This document shows positions 1 to 6,293 of a stretch of 6,293 nucleotides of DNA, in pieces. The position numbers and the translations under genes are program-made. Every line of letters starts with the position of its first letter. The stretch's first letter is position 1. The notes below the pieces were generated by a model. It saw only the letters and a program-made list of their open reading frames with translations. It was not told the DNA's origin and searched no databases. The stretch is from Bacteroidetes bacterium GWA2_30_7 (GTDB lineage Bacteria; Bacteroidota; Bacteroidia; Bacteroidales; GWF2-33-38): the NCBI GenBank assembly GCA_001768155.1, contig MENC01000119.1, positions 1 through 6,293 of the forward strand, written 5' to 3'.

Positions 1-404
1 AAAACTTATTATTATAAGATATTTTTTAAGCACCTAAATTAATTTACATAAAGAACATCAAAAATTAAGAAACGCAATTGAAATAGGATTTAAGAAATAA
101 GCATCGACTATTGAGGAATTAATAATTTAGCATTGTAAAAATATATTCATAAATCTTCATCACTATTTGCAATTCGTTTTAATGAAAATACTATTTTTTG
201 TAAAATAACACTTTTTTTTTACGAAATATTTTAATTAAAGTTTCAAATATTTTAATAAATTAGTCATATTTCTCATTTATCTAATTTTTTTGTTATTGTT
301 TTTTTATCAAAAAAAACTTGTTTGTCATAAATCTCTTCTATAAAAAAAACAATTAGTGTAATACCATATAAAATATAACCTAAAAAAGTAAAATAGAAGT
401 ATAA
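1..404. other. AT-rich stretch with no recognisable gene
   Basis: About 18% G+C, with long A and T runs and no open frame of useful length on either strand. It holds a 12-bp direct repeat AAATATTTTAAT at 224-235 and 245-256 (21-bp period) and an A/T-only hairpin with a G-C base pair at its foot (298-305 with 310-317, 4-base loop). A plus-strand frame at about 38-133 gives a protein-like reading interrupted by two stops (taa at 98-100 and tag at 128-130), which may be decayed coding DNA or chance. I found no convincing Bacteroidota promoter (TTTG / TAnnTTTG) and no tRNA or other RNA gene. Confidence 0.6.
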
Positions 405-472
405 AAAGTGAGTTTAAATGTTTATCTTTAAAGAGTTTAAACAAAAAAAACGAACAATTCAAAACTCACTTT
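405..472. repeat. 11-bp perfect inverted repeat upstream of the transposase relic
   Basis: AAAGTGAGTTT at 405-415 is matched by its exact reverse complement AAACTCACTTT at 462-472, separated by 46 bases. The right arm ends four bases before the ATG at 477. Between the arms, GAGTTTAAA occurs directly at 410-418 and again at 433-441. The arms could be a stem in the transposase leader that hides the start, a terminus of a decayed small element, or a long-loop hairpin that stops minus-strand transcripts (the minus-strand arm is followed by a few more Ts). The sequence does not decide between these. Confidence 0.45.
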
Positions 473-476
473 AAAT

Positions 477-623
477 ATGAAAAATACAAAAAAGAAATCA
501 AACTTAAAAACAAAAACTGTTACGCACTCATTTACAGTAAATAACATACCTAAAGGAGTAAAAAATATTTTTTTTAGAGCAGATAGTGGATTTTTTCGAG
601 GCAAATTATTTGGCTTTTTAGAA
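477..623 (+). pseudogene. Internally deleted IS1380-family transposase relic
   Basis: Codons from ATG 477 encode a Lys/Thr-rich start (residues 1-23) and then IPKGVKNIFFRADSGFF followed by RGKLFGFLE (residues 24-49, bases 546-623). The FRADSGFF block matches, from memory, the strongly conserved motif around a catalytic Asp in IS1380-type DDE transposases (the DDE_Tnp_1_4 family); the Asp is residue 36, codon 582-584. Full transposases are over 400 residues, with this motif deep inside the protein, so an N-terminal start only 23 codons upstream implies loss of roughly 200 codons. After residue 49 the frame runs on for 19 codons antisense to the 3' end of the oxidoreductase gene (to 683), and that part looks like chance read-through. 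The core (546-623) is the confident piece; whether residues 1-23 are the true transposase N-terminus is less certain. It is non-functional and converges on the operon. Confidence 0.62.
506..538 (-). terminator. Weak candidate intrinsic terminator downstream of the oxidoreductase
   Basis: Read on the minus strand, ACTGT (538-534), a 13-base loop and ACAGT (520-516) form a 5-bp stem followed by TTTTGTTTTT (515-506). It lies about 100 bases beyond the oxidoreductase stop, the right side for ending the operon. The stem is short with only two G-C pairs, and T-runs are common in this AT-rich DNA, so the call is tentative. Confidence 0.22.
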
Positions 624-635
624 TTAAACCTGACA

Positions 636-2132
636 CTAATTACTGCTGACAATTTTGTTAATCAATGGATGTATTCCAATTAATTCAGAACAAGTTAATA
701 TTGAGCCAATTGTAACACCCAAAACCCCATGTAAATTAATATTTTGACCAGTCATAAGTAAATTTGGAATGTGTGTTTTTGGGAAAATAACCGATTTTAC
801 AAGATTTTTATAATCTTTTGAAATTCCATATAACGAACCGTCAATTGTTCCAGTATAATCTCTATAAGTTAATGGTGTGGAAGTATAATATTTTTTTATT
901 TTAGATTTCAAATCTGGATAATATTTATTTGCAAAATTAATTAAACCCTGAGCTTTTGCATCTTTAAAATCTTTATAATCAGTGCCTCTTTTTTCAATAT
1001 CAGTATTAATCCATTTACTTAAATCAGAAATATTCATGTAAGCCATTAAAATTACACAATCTGCATATTTATCTGATTTTGAACTGGCAGGAGTTATCAT
1101 TAAACAATGTTCAGGGTAATTAATTGAAGAATATGTTTCGGCAGTCCATACATTTGAATCGCGAAAAATGTAGTCGTTGTGATTAATGTAAGTAAATGAA
1201 TTTTCTTCCAAAACTCCATATACGGTAAACATTCCGATTGTATTTTCGAGGCTGTTGATTCGGTGTCGGTAAGCTTTTCTGATTTTATCATCAGGTATCA
1301 TTTTTAAAGTTAGAGTGGGATGAATATTTGAAATAAAATTCTGTGCAAATAGCGGTTCTTTATTTTTAAGATTAACGGAACTAATACAATTATCAGAAAA
1401 AGTAAAACTAAGTGCTTCATGATTAGTTAATACTTTTCCTCCATTTAATTCTATTTGTTTTTTTAGTAATACTGCCAATTGCGAACTACCATCTACAAAA
1501 CGCCACGAACTCTCTATATATGAGTTCATTATTAGTGCGTGCATATAAAATGGCGACTTTTCTTTAATTCCGGCATATAAGGAATTAGTTGCAGATAACA
1601 CATTTTTTAGTTTTTGATTATTGGTCAATCCATTCAATAAATTATCGAAGCTATCGTTGTGCATAATGCTCTCCATTAATGGATTGTCAGTTTTTTTAAG
1701 ATTATATAACGGGAATTTATCACATGTTTCACGAATTTTATTTAGATAATCTGAAATTGCTTTATTTTCTTTTGGAAATTTTTCTAATAATTTCTCTTTA
1801 TGATTCTCAAAACCCATTGCAAAAGAGTAATTTTCGCCATTTTGAAAAATAATTTTATCGAAGCAATCTACGTCTAACTTTCGTAAATTTAATTTATCGG
1901 CTATACCTAAATAATTAAAGAAAGTATATAAATTTTGACCCTTTTCAAATCCTCCAATATAATGACCACCAACATCGAAAATGCAATTATCTCTGGTAAA
2001 ATTCTGAATACAACCACCAATATGTTGCTGTTTTTCTATTACACAAACGTTATAACCTTCTTTGCTTAATATAACACCAGTTATTAAACCACCTAATCCA
2101 CTACCGATAATTAATACATCGAATTTATTCAT
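636..2132 (-). CDS. FAD-dependent oxidoreductase of the phytoene desaturase / CrtISO-like family
   Basis: The protein has 498 residues, the usual length for this family, and is complete. The N-terminal Rossmann dinucleotide-binding motif is IIGSGLGGLITG (8-19), followed by the ribose-binding acidic residue E33 and a GG at 39-40. DVGGHYIGG (53-61) is the substrate/FAD-proximal stretch typical of the bacterial phytoene-dehydrogenase-like branch. VDGSSQL (213-219) with NGGKV (230-234) is the family's conserved middle section, and TGQNINLHGVLG (461-472) is the C-terminal FAD-contacting motif. The family desaturates, isomerises or saturates conjugated polyene chains. No phytoene synthase or other carotenoid gene is in the window. 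Next to the transporter/acyltransferase/methyltransferase fusion, I infer tailoring of an aryl-polyene- or flexirubin-like lipid rather than carotenoid synthesis. The start at 2132 is supported by the glycine motif beginning at residue 10 and by the TAATG overlap with the upstream ORF. No Shine-Dalgarno is visible, as is common in Bacteroidota. Its specific substrate is unknown. Confidence 0.9.
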   Translation of the reverse strand: MNKFDVLIIGSGLGGLITGVILSKEGYNVCVIEKQQHIGGCIQNFTRDNCIFDVGGHYIGGFEKGQNLYTFFNYLGIADKLNLRKLDVDCFDKIIFQNGENYSFAMGFENHKEKLLEKFPKENKAISDYLNKIRETCDKFPLYNLKKTDNPLMESIMHNDSFDNLLNGLTNNQKLKNVLSATNSLYAGIKEKSPFYMHALIMNSYIESSWRFVDGSSQLAVLLKKQIELNGGKVLTNHEALSFTFSDNCISSVNLKNKEPLFAQNFISNIHPTLTLKMIPDDKIRKAYRHRINSLENTIGMFTVYGVLEENSFTYINHNDYIFRDSNVWTAETYSSINYPEHCLMITPASSKSDKYADCVILMAYMNISDLSKWINTDIEKRGTDYKDFKDAKAQGLINFANKYYPDLKSKIKKYYTSTPLTYRDYTGTIDGSLYGISKDYKNLVKSVIFPKTHIPNLLMTGQNINLHGVLGVTIGSILTCSELIGIHPLINKIVSSN

Positions 2133-2440
2133 TAATTCACTAAGTTTTCAAATTTGGGGATTTGAATTAGTCGGAAAAGCTGCTCTGTATCAGCTACATC
2201 AGTTTTGTAAAACTTTCCATCGGCAGATTGCATTTTCAGTTGTCCGATTTTTTCGGACAGTTCGCTTCCTTCTTTTTTGAGTTTGGTTTTTAAGTCGTTC
2301 CAATATTTTCTTGGTCTATTTCCATTAGTTAGAATTTCGATTACATCTATAACAGAAAAATACCATTTTTCTAATTTCTCATCCCATAAAGTTCTAACCT
2401 TTTTATCTTCAAATATTTTTATTGTATCCTGTTTATTCAT
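2132..2440 (-). CDS. Truncated Bro-N domain (phage antirepressor / DinD-like) protein, probable gene remnant
   Basis: This 102-residue ORF matches, from memory of the family, the N-terminal Bro-N domain of phage antirepressor/DinD-like proteins common in Bacteroidota. The marks are VRTLWDE (15-21), WYFSVIDVIEIL (26-37), the YW-LK-LKKEG stretch (46-58), LKMQSADGKFYKTDVADTEQ (68-87) and LFRLIQ (88-93). Intact relatives are about 280 residues and normally go on after RLIQ with SIPSPKAEPFK; here only nine unrelated residues follow before TAA. The C-terminal two thirds are therefore missing. It starts 40 bases after the transporter fusion and its TAA overlaps the oxidoreductase ATG by one base (TAATG), so it is probably co-transcribed and could be translationally coupled to it. 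G+C is about 31% overall and about 40% in 2161-2270, slightly above its neighbours. Bro-N binds DNA in some relatives, but a role in this operon is not evident. It may be a passenger scar or a small domesticated protein. Confidence 0.8.
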   Translation of the reverse strand: MNKQDTIKIFEDKKVRTLWDEKLEKWYFSVIDVIEILTNGNRPRKYWNDLKTKLKKEGSELSEKIGQLKMQSADGKFYKTDVADTEQLFRLIQIPKFENLVN

Positions 2441-2449
2441 AATTTGAAT
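2160..2449. repeat. 8-bp direct repeats bracketing the Bro-N fragment
   Basis: ATTTGAAT occurs at 2160-2167 and at 2442-2449 (plus-strand reading; ATTCAAAT in the operon sense). The right copy ends one base before the ATG of the Bro-N ORF. The left copy covers the I92-Q93 codons and the first two bases of codon 94, exactly where similarity to full-length family members ends. This is the geometry of a target-site duplication or of a microhomology junction. At eight AT-rich bases it could still be coincidence. Confidence 0.45.
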
Positions 2450-2480
2450 GTTTAAACTTATTTAAGAAAATAAAGAAAAT
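2441..2480 (-). other. Short intergenic gap between transporter fusion and Bro-N ORF
   Basis: Forty AT-rich bases separate the TAG of the fusion gene from the ATG of the Bro-N ORF. There is no hairpin with a T-run, so transcription should pass through. The minus strand carries TAAGTTTA, one base off the Bacteroidota -7 consensus TAnnTTTG, but with no clear -33 TTTG; it is not called a promoter. The eight bases ATTCAAAT (minus strand, 2449-2442) recur at 2167-2160 at the far end of the Bro-N homology. Confidence 0.5.
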
Positions 2481-5400
2481 CTAATTTTTAGAAATTACAT
2501 AAATAATATTAGACGTAAAAGTAGTATTATCAATTATTTCTACTTTGCAATTATGCTTCGATACAATATTAATTAAATAATCTTTTGAAATAAAAAATAA
2601 TTGTTTTTCATCGTTATAGGTTTTATTAAATCCAATAACTTTTGTCGATAAAAACTCTGTTAATTTGGTTCTGGAATGGCGTTTTTCCATATTTGAATCG
2701 GCTTCACGAATTAATAATTTACCGTCTGGGAGTAATTTAAAAATACATTCTTCAATAATTTCTTTTTGCTTTGTTTCGGGTAAATAGTGTAAGACATCGC
2801 TAATAATAAAAACGTCACTTTCGGGATAATCAATTGCAGAAATATCAGCACATTGAAAAAATAAATTTTCATTTTTTAAAGAACAATTATTTGCAGTTTG
2901 AATTTTTTCAGAATCGTAATCAAAACCATAAATAATTCTATCTTCTGATTTCATTTGCATTGTATAAGCTAAAAATCCGTATCCGCAGCCAAGGTCTGTA
3001 ATCACAGCTTTATTTGGTATGAATGTTAGAAAATCATTATAATCTTTTTCAAGACGTATTTTAACTCTTAAATACCATTCGAGTACCGGTCCTTTAAAAA
3101 TATAATTACTAATTAGCTTTTTTCTGAAATAAACATTGCTTTCATATTCAGCTTTTAATATCTCAAATTCTTGTCGGAAATATTTCAATATTTGTTTTGT
3201 ACGTTCGTTATAAGTTTCGCCAAAAGAATTATCATTTGTTGAAATAATTGGAAGGTATTTTAAAAATATTTTTCCGCTTTTCAAAAATGGCTCACCTTTA
3301 GTCATACATTCACCTGTCCCATGTATAACAATTGGCAAAATATCAAGTTTTAATTTTTCGGCAATATAAAATGCTCCTTTATGAAATCGTTTTATTTTAG
3401 AATCTTGTGAGCGAGAACCTTCCGGGAAAACTACAATAGAGTATCCATCTTTTACTTTTTTGGATAAAACTTCAATGCTATTTTCATATCCATTCGAAAC
3501 TGGATAAAATTCAGCAAAACGAACTATAACTCCATAGAATAAATTATTTTGTACCCAATCGTTAGTCAGAATAATAAGTTTTGGTGTAAGCATTAATACT
3601 AATGGTATATCAATATGCGACTGGTGATTTACGATTATTACTTTTGGTGTTTTAAAATTGGCATATTGTTTATTAAATATTTTCTTTTTAACATTGAACA
3701 TTATGTAAATGATAAACTTAGAAAACATACGAAGTACTCCATGATAAATTTCTCTAGGTTTTTTTCCTAAAATTGGTAGAATTACAAAAATTGTAAGAAT
3801 ACCACTTCCAATTGCAAAAATTGATAATGCTACAAACGAATAAATCAAATTAGATAGAGTTATTGGAGTTAATCTTTTTTGCCCTTTTATTTTTGTAATC
3901 CAATAAAATAAGCGAGGAGTAATTGTGTAAGAAATTATAATTGTAGATAATAACCCTACCGTAGATATTAAAGCTATAGACTTTATTGCGGGATGGCTTG
4001 CAAAAATTAAAACACCACTTCCAATAATTGTAGTAATTAACGACATTAAAATTGAAGTTTTAAAGGCTTTTAATTCTGTTTGTCCGGTTTTATACTCATT
4101 CATTAACCCTTTAGTAATAAATATACTGTAGTCAATTCCGCAATCAAATATAAATGAAGTTATAATGATGTTTACAAGATTAAACTTAATGCCGGTGATT
4201 CCCATTATTCCTAAAATACAAATGCCAGTTAGCAATATCGGTGTAAATGCAATAATTCCAAGTTCAATTCTTCCAAAAGAAAAAACAAGAATTAAAAACA
4301 CAACGAGCAATGAGATAGCTACCAAAAAATTGAAATCTTTTTTTACAGTTTCTACTAAAGAGCTTGTAATAAATTGTTTATCAAGAACTACTACGTTTTT
4401 TACTGATGAGAATATTTCGTTTACTTTTTCTCTTTCTGATTGAGGAATTTTTAAAATCGTAAGTACTGATGTAAATTGTTCAGTTGTAATTATATAGTCT
4501 TTAAATAAGCTATTAAGTTCGAAGTTATTTTTGTAATTTTCAGTACTATATTTTTTTTCTAACATATTTGTAAACGAATCGAAGGCATTCACTTTGAATC
4601 CAAATTTAACTGAAGTATCTTTAACCGAATTTATTAAATTAATTTTCTTTTGATTTGACCAAAATATATTCCAATTATTTAGCCTTTTTTCTAACTCAAT
4701 TTCAGATAATAAAAAATCTTTAACAGAATGAATTTTTTTAACTATTCCTGCTTTTTTTAAACTATCAATTATATGTAAAGTGATTTTATTAGAGTTTAAA
4801 GCATTGTTCAAATCCTTTCCGGTTGAGAGAACATATACTGAACGAAGAGTATAATTATTAATTTTATCAAGATTTTTTTCTGCTTTTTGAAGTTTTTCAG
4901 AAACATAACTCATTTTATTTAAATCGTCCTCAAATTTTACATTTTGTATGTAAAAAGAAGATACTATTACTAATATAATAATACCTAATAATAAATAATT
5001 ATTTTTATAATATTCATAATTTGCAATTTTATCTAAAAGGCTAATTCCAGATTTAGTGTTTTTAGAATTTACAGGTTTTAAGAGTAACGGAAAAATAATC
5101 AGTGAAAATAACGTAGCAGACACAACACTAATAGCAGCAAAAATTCCTAATTCGTGTAACAATTCAGACTCTACTAATGTTAATCCCAAAAATGCTAACG
5201 CAGTAGTAAAACAATTAATTAATAGTGGAATACTTACATCTTTCAAAACACTTTTTATAGAACCAACGTGCTGATAATGTGTAAAAAAATGCAGTCCATA
5301 ATTGATAGTAAGTCCTAATAAAATTGAGCCTATTCCAAGTGTTATTGCTGAAATACTTCCATAAAAAACGCTGAAAAAAGTTATTGCAACACCAGCCCCG

Positions 5401-6293
5401 AAAACCACCGGCAAAAATATTAAGAAGAATGTTGTAAAATTTTTAAAATAAAAAGAAAGAAGAATAAATAAAATGAGAATTGAAATAACGACTGTAAGAA
5501 TAATGTCTTTAGAAATTTGTTGAGCATTACCATTAGCAACAACAGTACTTCCAAAATATTCTACATGCAGGTTATTTTTTGAATTTTTTTGAATGTTTTC
5601 AATTAATTTATCAATCTCGTTAAATAAATATTTGTTTTCGGTTGTTTTCCCTACTTGATACTTTGGAGTTATATAAAAGATTAAATTCTGTTTATCTTTT
5701 GAAAAAATTCTGTTTTGATACAACTCAAAATCCTCATCAACTTGTAGTTGCTTTAATTTATTAAGAACAATAGGTGTAAAGCTCAACGGGTCGAGTTGTA
5801 TAAATTTTTTGAATGCAAAACCTGCCGGAGTGAGCAGAGTTTTATAATTTCTTTCGATATTTTTTGAAATACTTTCGAGTGAAATTAATGTATCTATTTT
5901 CAAATAATCTGATGAATCAAGAAAAAGTGGAAGATTTTCGTAAAAATAATTGTAAACTTCCTGCATTTTTTCTTCAGGTATAGAATATGTAATTTCTTTA
6001 ATGTAATCTGGATAAAGCTGAGTTTTGAGTTTACTCACTAAAGAGTCTGCAACGTTTATTAAATCATCTTGATAAGAGTCAGATTTGTTGCCTTCAAAGT
6101 ATAAGTTAAATATTGTTTTGTCAGCAAAACTTGAGTTATTATAAATATTATTAAATAGCTGAATAGAAGGAGAGTCGGGCAACATTTTAGTAATATCTTC
6201 TTCAAGTTTTAATTTTGAAGAAAAGTAAATCATTCCAGAAATTATTAGAATGAAGAATAAAACTACAGAAATTCTTCTTCTAATTAAATAATT
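2481..6293 (-). CDS. Trifunctional MMPL/RND transporter + lysophospholipid (PlsC-type) acyltransferase + class I SAM methyltransferase, 5'-partial
   Basis: One uninterrupted frame encodes 1270 residues to a TAG stop; the start is beyond the right edge. Residues are numbered here from the first Met (codon 6233-6231), but 20 in-frame codons upstream (6293-6234) encode RRR followed by a hydrophobic run, completing TM1, so that Met is not the real start. Transporter (1-~790): TM1, a periplasmic loop (~10-240), TM2-6 (~244-385), TM7 (~413-429), a second loop (~430-635), TM8-12 (~636-771): the duplicated RND/MMPL plan. An extra helix (~796-822) leads into the acyltransferase (~840-1030), with block I NHQSHID (H870, D875), FPEGSRS (936-942) and ILPIVIHG (965-972). 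The methyltransferase (~1060-1250) has motif I DLGCGYG (1080-1086), acidic FDYD (1104-1107) and SDVLHYLP (1145-1152). This fusion is known in Bacteroidota; its substrate is not established here. I infer inner-membrane acylation, methylation and export of a lipid or polyene product. The downstream genes are likely co-transcribed. Confidence 0.93.
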   Translation of the reverse strand, partial: NYLIRRRISVVLFFILIISGMIYFSSKLKLEEDITKMLPDSPSIQLFNNIYNNSSFADKTIFNLYFEGNKSDSYQDDLINVADSLVSKLKTQLYPDYIKEITYSIPEEKMQEVYNYFYENLPLFLDSSDYLKIDTLISLESISKNIERNYKTLLTPAGFAFKKFIQLDPLSFTPIVLNKLKQLQVDEDFELYQNRIFSKDKQNLIFYITPKYQVGKTTENKYLFNEIDKLIENIQKNSKNNLHVEYFGSTVVANGNAQQISKDIILTVVISILILFILLSFYFKNFTTFFLIFLPVVFGAGVAITFFSVFYGSISAITLGIGSILLGLTINYGLHFFTHYQHVGSIKSVLKDVSIPLLINCFTTALAFLGLTLVESELLHELGIFAAISVVSATLFSLIIFPLLLKPVNSKNTKSGISLLDKIANYEYYKNNYLLLGIIILVIVSSFYIQNVKFEDDLNKMSYVSEKLQKAEKNLDKINNYTLRSVYVLSTGKDLNNALNSNKITLHIIDSLKKAGIVKKIHSVKDFLLSEIELEKRLNNWNIFWSNQKKINLINSVKDTSVKFGFKVNAFDSFTNMLEKKYSTENYKNNFELNSLFKDYIITTEQFTSVLTILKIPQSEREKVNEIFSSVKNVVVLDKQFITSSLVETVKKDFNFLVAISLLVVFLILVFSFGRIELGIIAFTPILLTGICILGIMGITGIKFNLVNIIITSFIFDCGIDYSIFITKGLMNEYKTGQTELKAFKTSILMSLITTIIGSGVLIFASHPAIKSIALISTVGLLSTIIISYTITPRLFYWITKIKGQKRLTPITLSNLIYSFVALSIFAIGSGILTIFVILPILGKKPREIYHGVLRMFSKFIIYIMFNVKKKIFNKQYANFKTPKVIIVNHQSHIDIPLVLMLTPKLIILTNDWVQNNLFYGVIVRFAEFYPVSNGYENSIEVLSKKVKDGYSIVVFPEGSRSQDSKIKRFHKGAFYIAEKLKLDILPIVIHGTGECMTKGEPFLKSGKIFLKYLPIISTNDNSFGETYNERTKQILKYFRQEFEILKAEYESNVYFRKKLISNYIFKGPVLEWYLRVKIRLEKDYNDFLTFIPNKAVITDLGCGYGFLAYTMQMKSEDRIIYGFDYDSEKIQTANNCSLKNENLFFQCADISAIDYPESDVFIISDVLHYLPETKQKEIIEECIFKLLPDGKLLIREADSNMEKRHSRTKLTEFLSTKVIGFNKTYNDEKQLFFISKDYLINIVSKHNCKVEIIDNTTFTSNIIYVISKN

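Noticed and set aside
38..133. Plus-strand reading resembling a Lys/Glu-rich helical tail (…RNAIEIGFKK, stop, ASTIEELII, stop)
   Set aside because: It has two in-frame stops in about 30 codons and no family match I can defend; it could be a decayed C-terminus of a lost gene but cannot be told from chance.
149..217. Minus-strand 22-codon open stretch ending in …KRIANSDEDL
   Set aside because: Too short, bounded by a stop upstream, with no start codon and no recognisable family.
298..317. A/T hairpin GTTTTTTT-ATCA-AAAAAAAC as a terminator
   Set aside because: The stem has a single G-C pair and lies more than 300 bases from the operon's end; such structures are expected in DNA of about 18% G+C.
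437..652. 71-codon minus-strand frame downstream of the oxidoreductase, rich in Phe and Val
   Set aside because: It is antisense to the transposase relic; its Phe/Val richness follows from the reverse complement of A-rich coding DNA, and it has no recognisable motif.
1100..1291. 63-codon minus-strand frame inside the oxidoreductase gene
   Set aside because: It lies wholly in another frame of a well-supported gene and has no domain features.
2062..2280. Plus-strand frame across the Bro-N/oxidoreductase junction
   Set aside because: Antisense shadow of two supported genes; nothing recognisable in the translation.
4165..5274. Two plus-strand frames (4165-4443 and 5056-5274) within the transporter region
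   Set aside because: Both are antisense to conserved transmembrane or loop segments of the fusion protein, and neither resembles a known small protein.
1..6293. CRISPR array, tRNA/rRNA genes or riboswitch
   Set aside because: No regularly spaced repeats, cloverleaf or conserved RNA motif was seen on either strand.

Overview
The window is very AT-rich and looks like Bacteroidota. Hand counts give about 18% G+C in the first 420 bases, about 31% in the small Bro-N ORF, and about a quarter in two sampled lines of the large gene. The proteins are rich in Lys, Asn and Ile, no clear Shine-Dalgarno sequences precede the starts, and the large gene has a three-domain architecture that I know from Bacteroidota lipid/aryl-polyene-type clusters. 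Genus cannot be named from this sequence.

Layout. All intact genes are on the minus strand and read right to left as one apparent operon. (1) From the right edge to 2481 is a giant fused gene: an RND/MMPL-type membrane transporter, then a PlsC-type acyltransferase, then a class I SAM-dependent methyltransferase. Its 5' end lies outside the window, because the frame stays open to base 6293 and the first transmembrane helix is encoded upstream of the first ATG. (2) After 40 bases comes a 102-codon ORF (2440-2132) that is only the N-terminal Bro-N part of a phage-antirepressor/DinD-like protein. (3) Its stop codon overlaps, as TAATG, the start of a full-length FAD-dependent phytoene-desaturase/CrtISO-like oxidoreductase (2132-636). 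On the plus strand at about 477-623, converging on the oxidoreductase, is a decayed IS1380-type transposase fragment. The leftmost ~400 bases are AT-rich and hold no recognisable gene.

How it works together. The fusion protein plus the desaturase-like enzyme look like the tailoring and export end of a lipid or polyene (flexirubin/dialkylresorcinol/aryl-polyene-like) pathway: a hydrophobic acyl product is oxidised or isomerised, esterified, methylated and moved across the inner membrane. This is inference from family knowledge; the ketosynthase, ACP and dehydratase genes that would confirm it are not in the window and would be expected to the right.

The least ordinary part is the Bro-N fragment wedged between the two pathway genes. 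Its similarity to the family stops at an 8-bp sequence that is repeated directly just before its start codon, which suggests a recent insertion or deletion scar. With the transposase relic at the operon's 3' end, both ends of the oxidoreductase gene show signs of mobile-DNA traffic.
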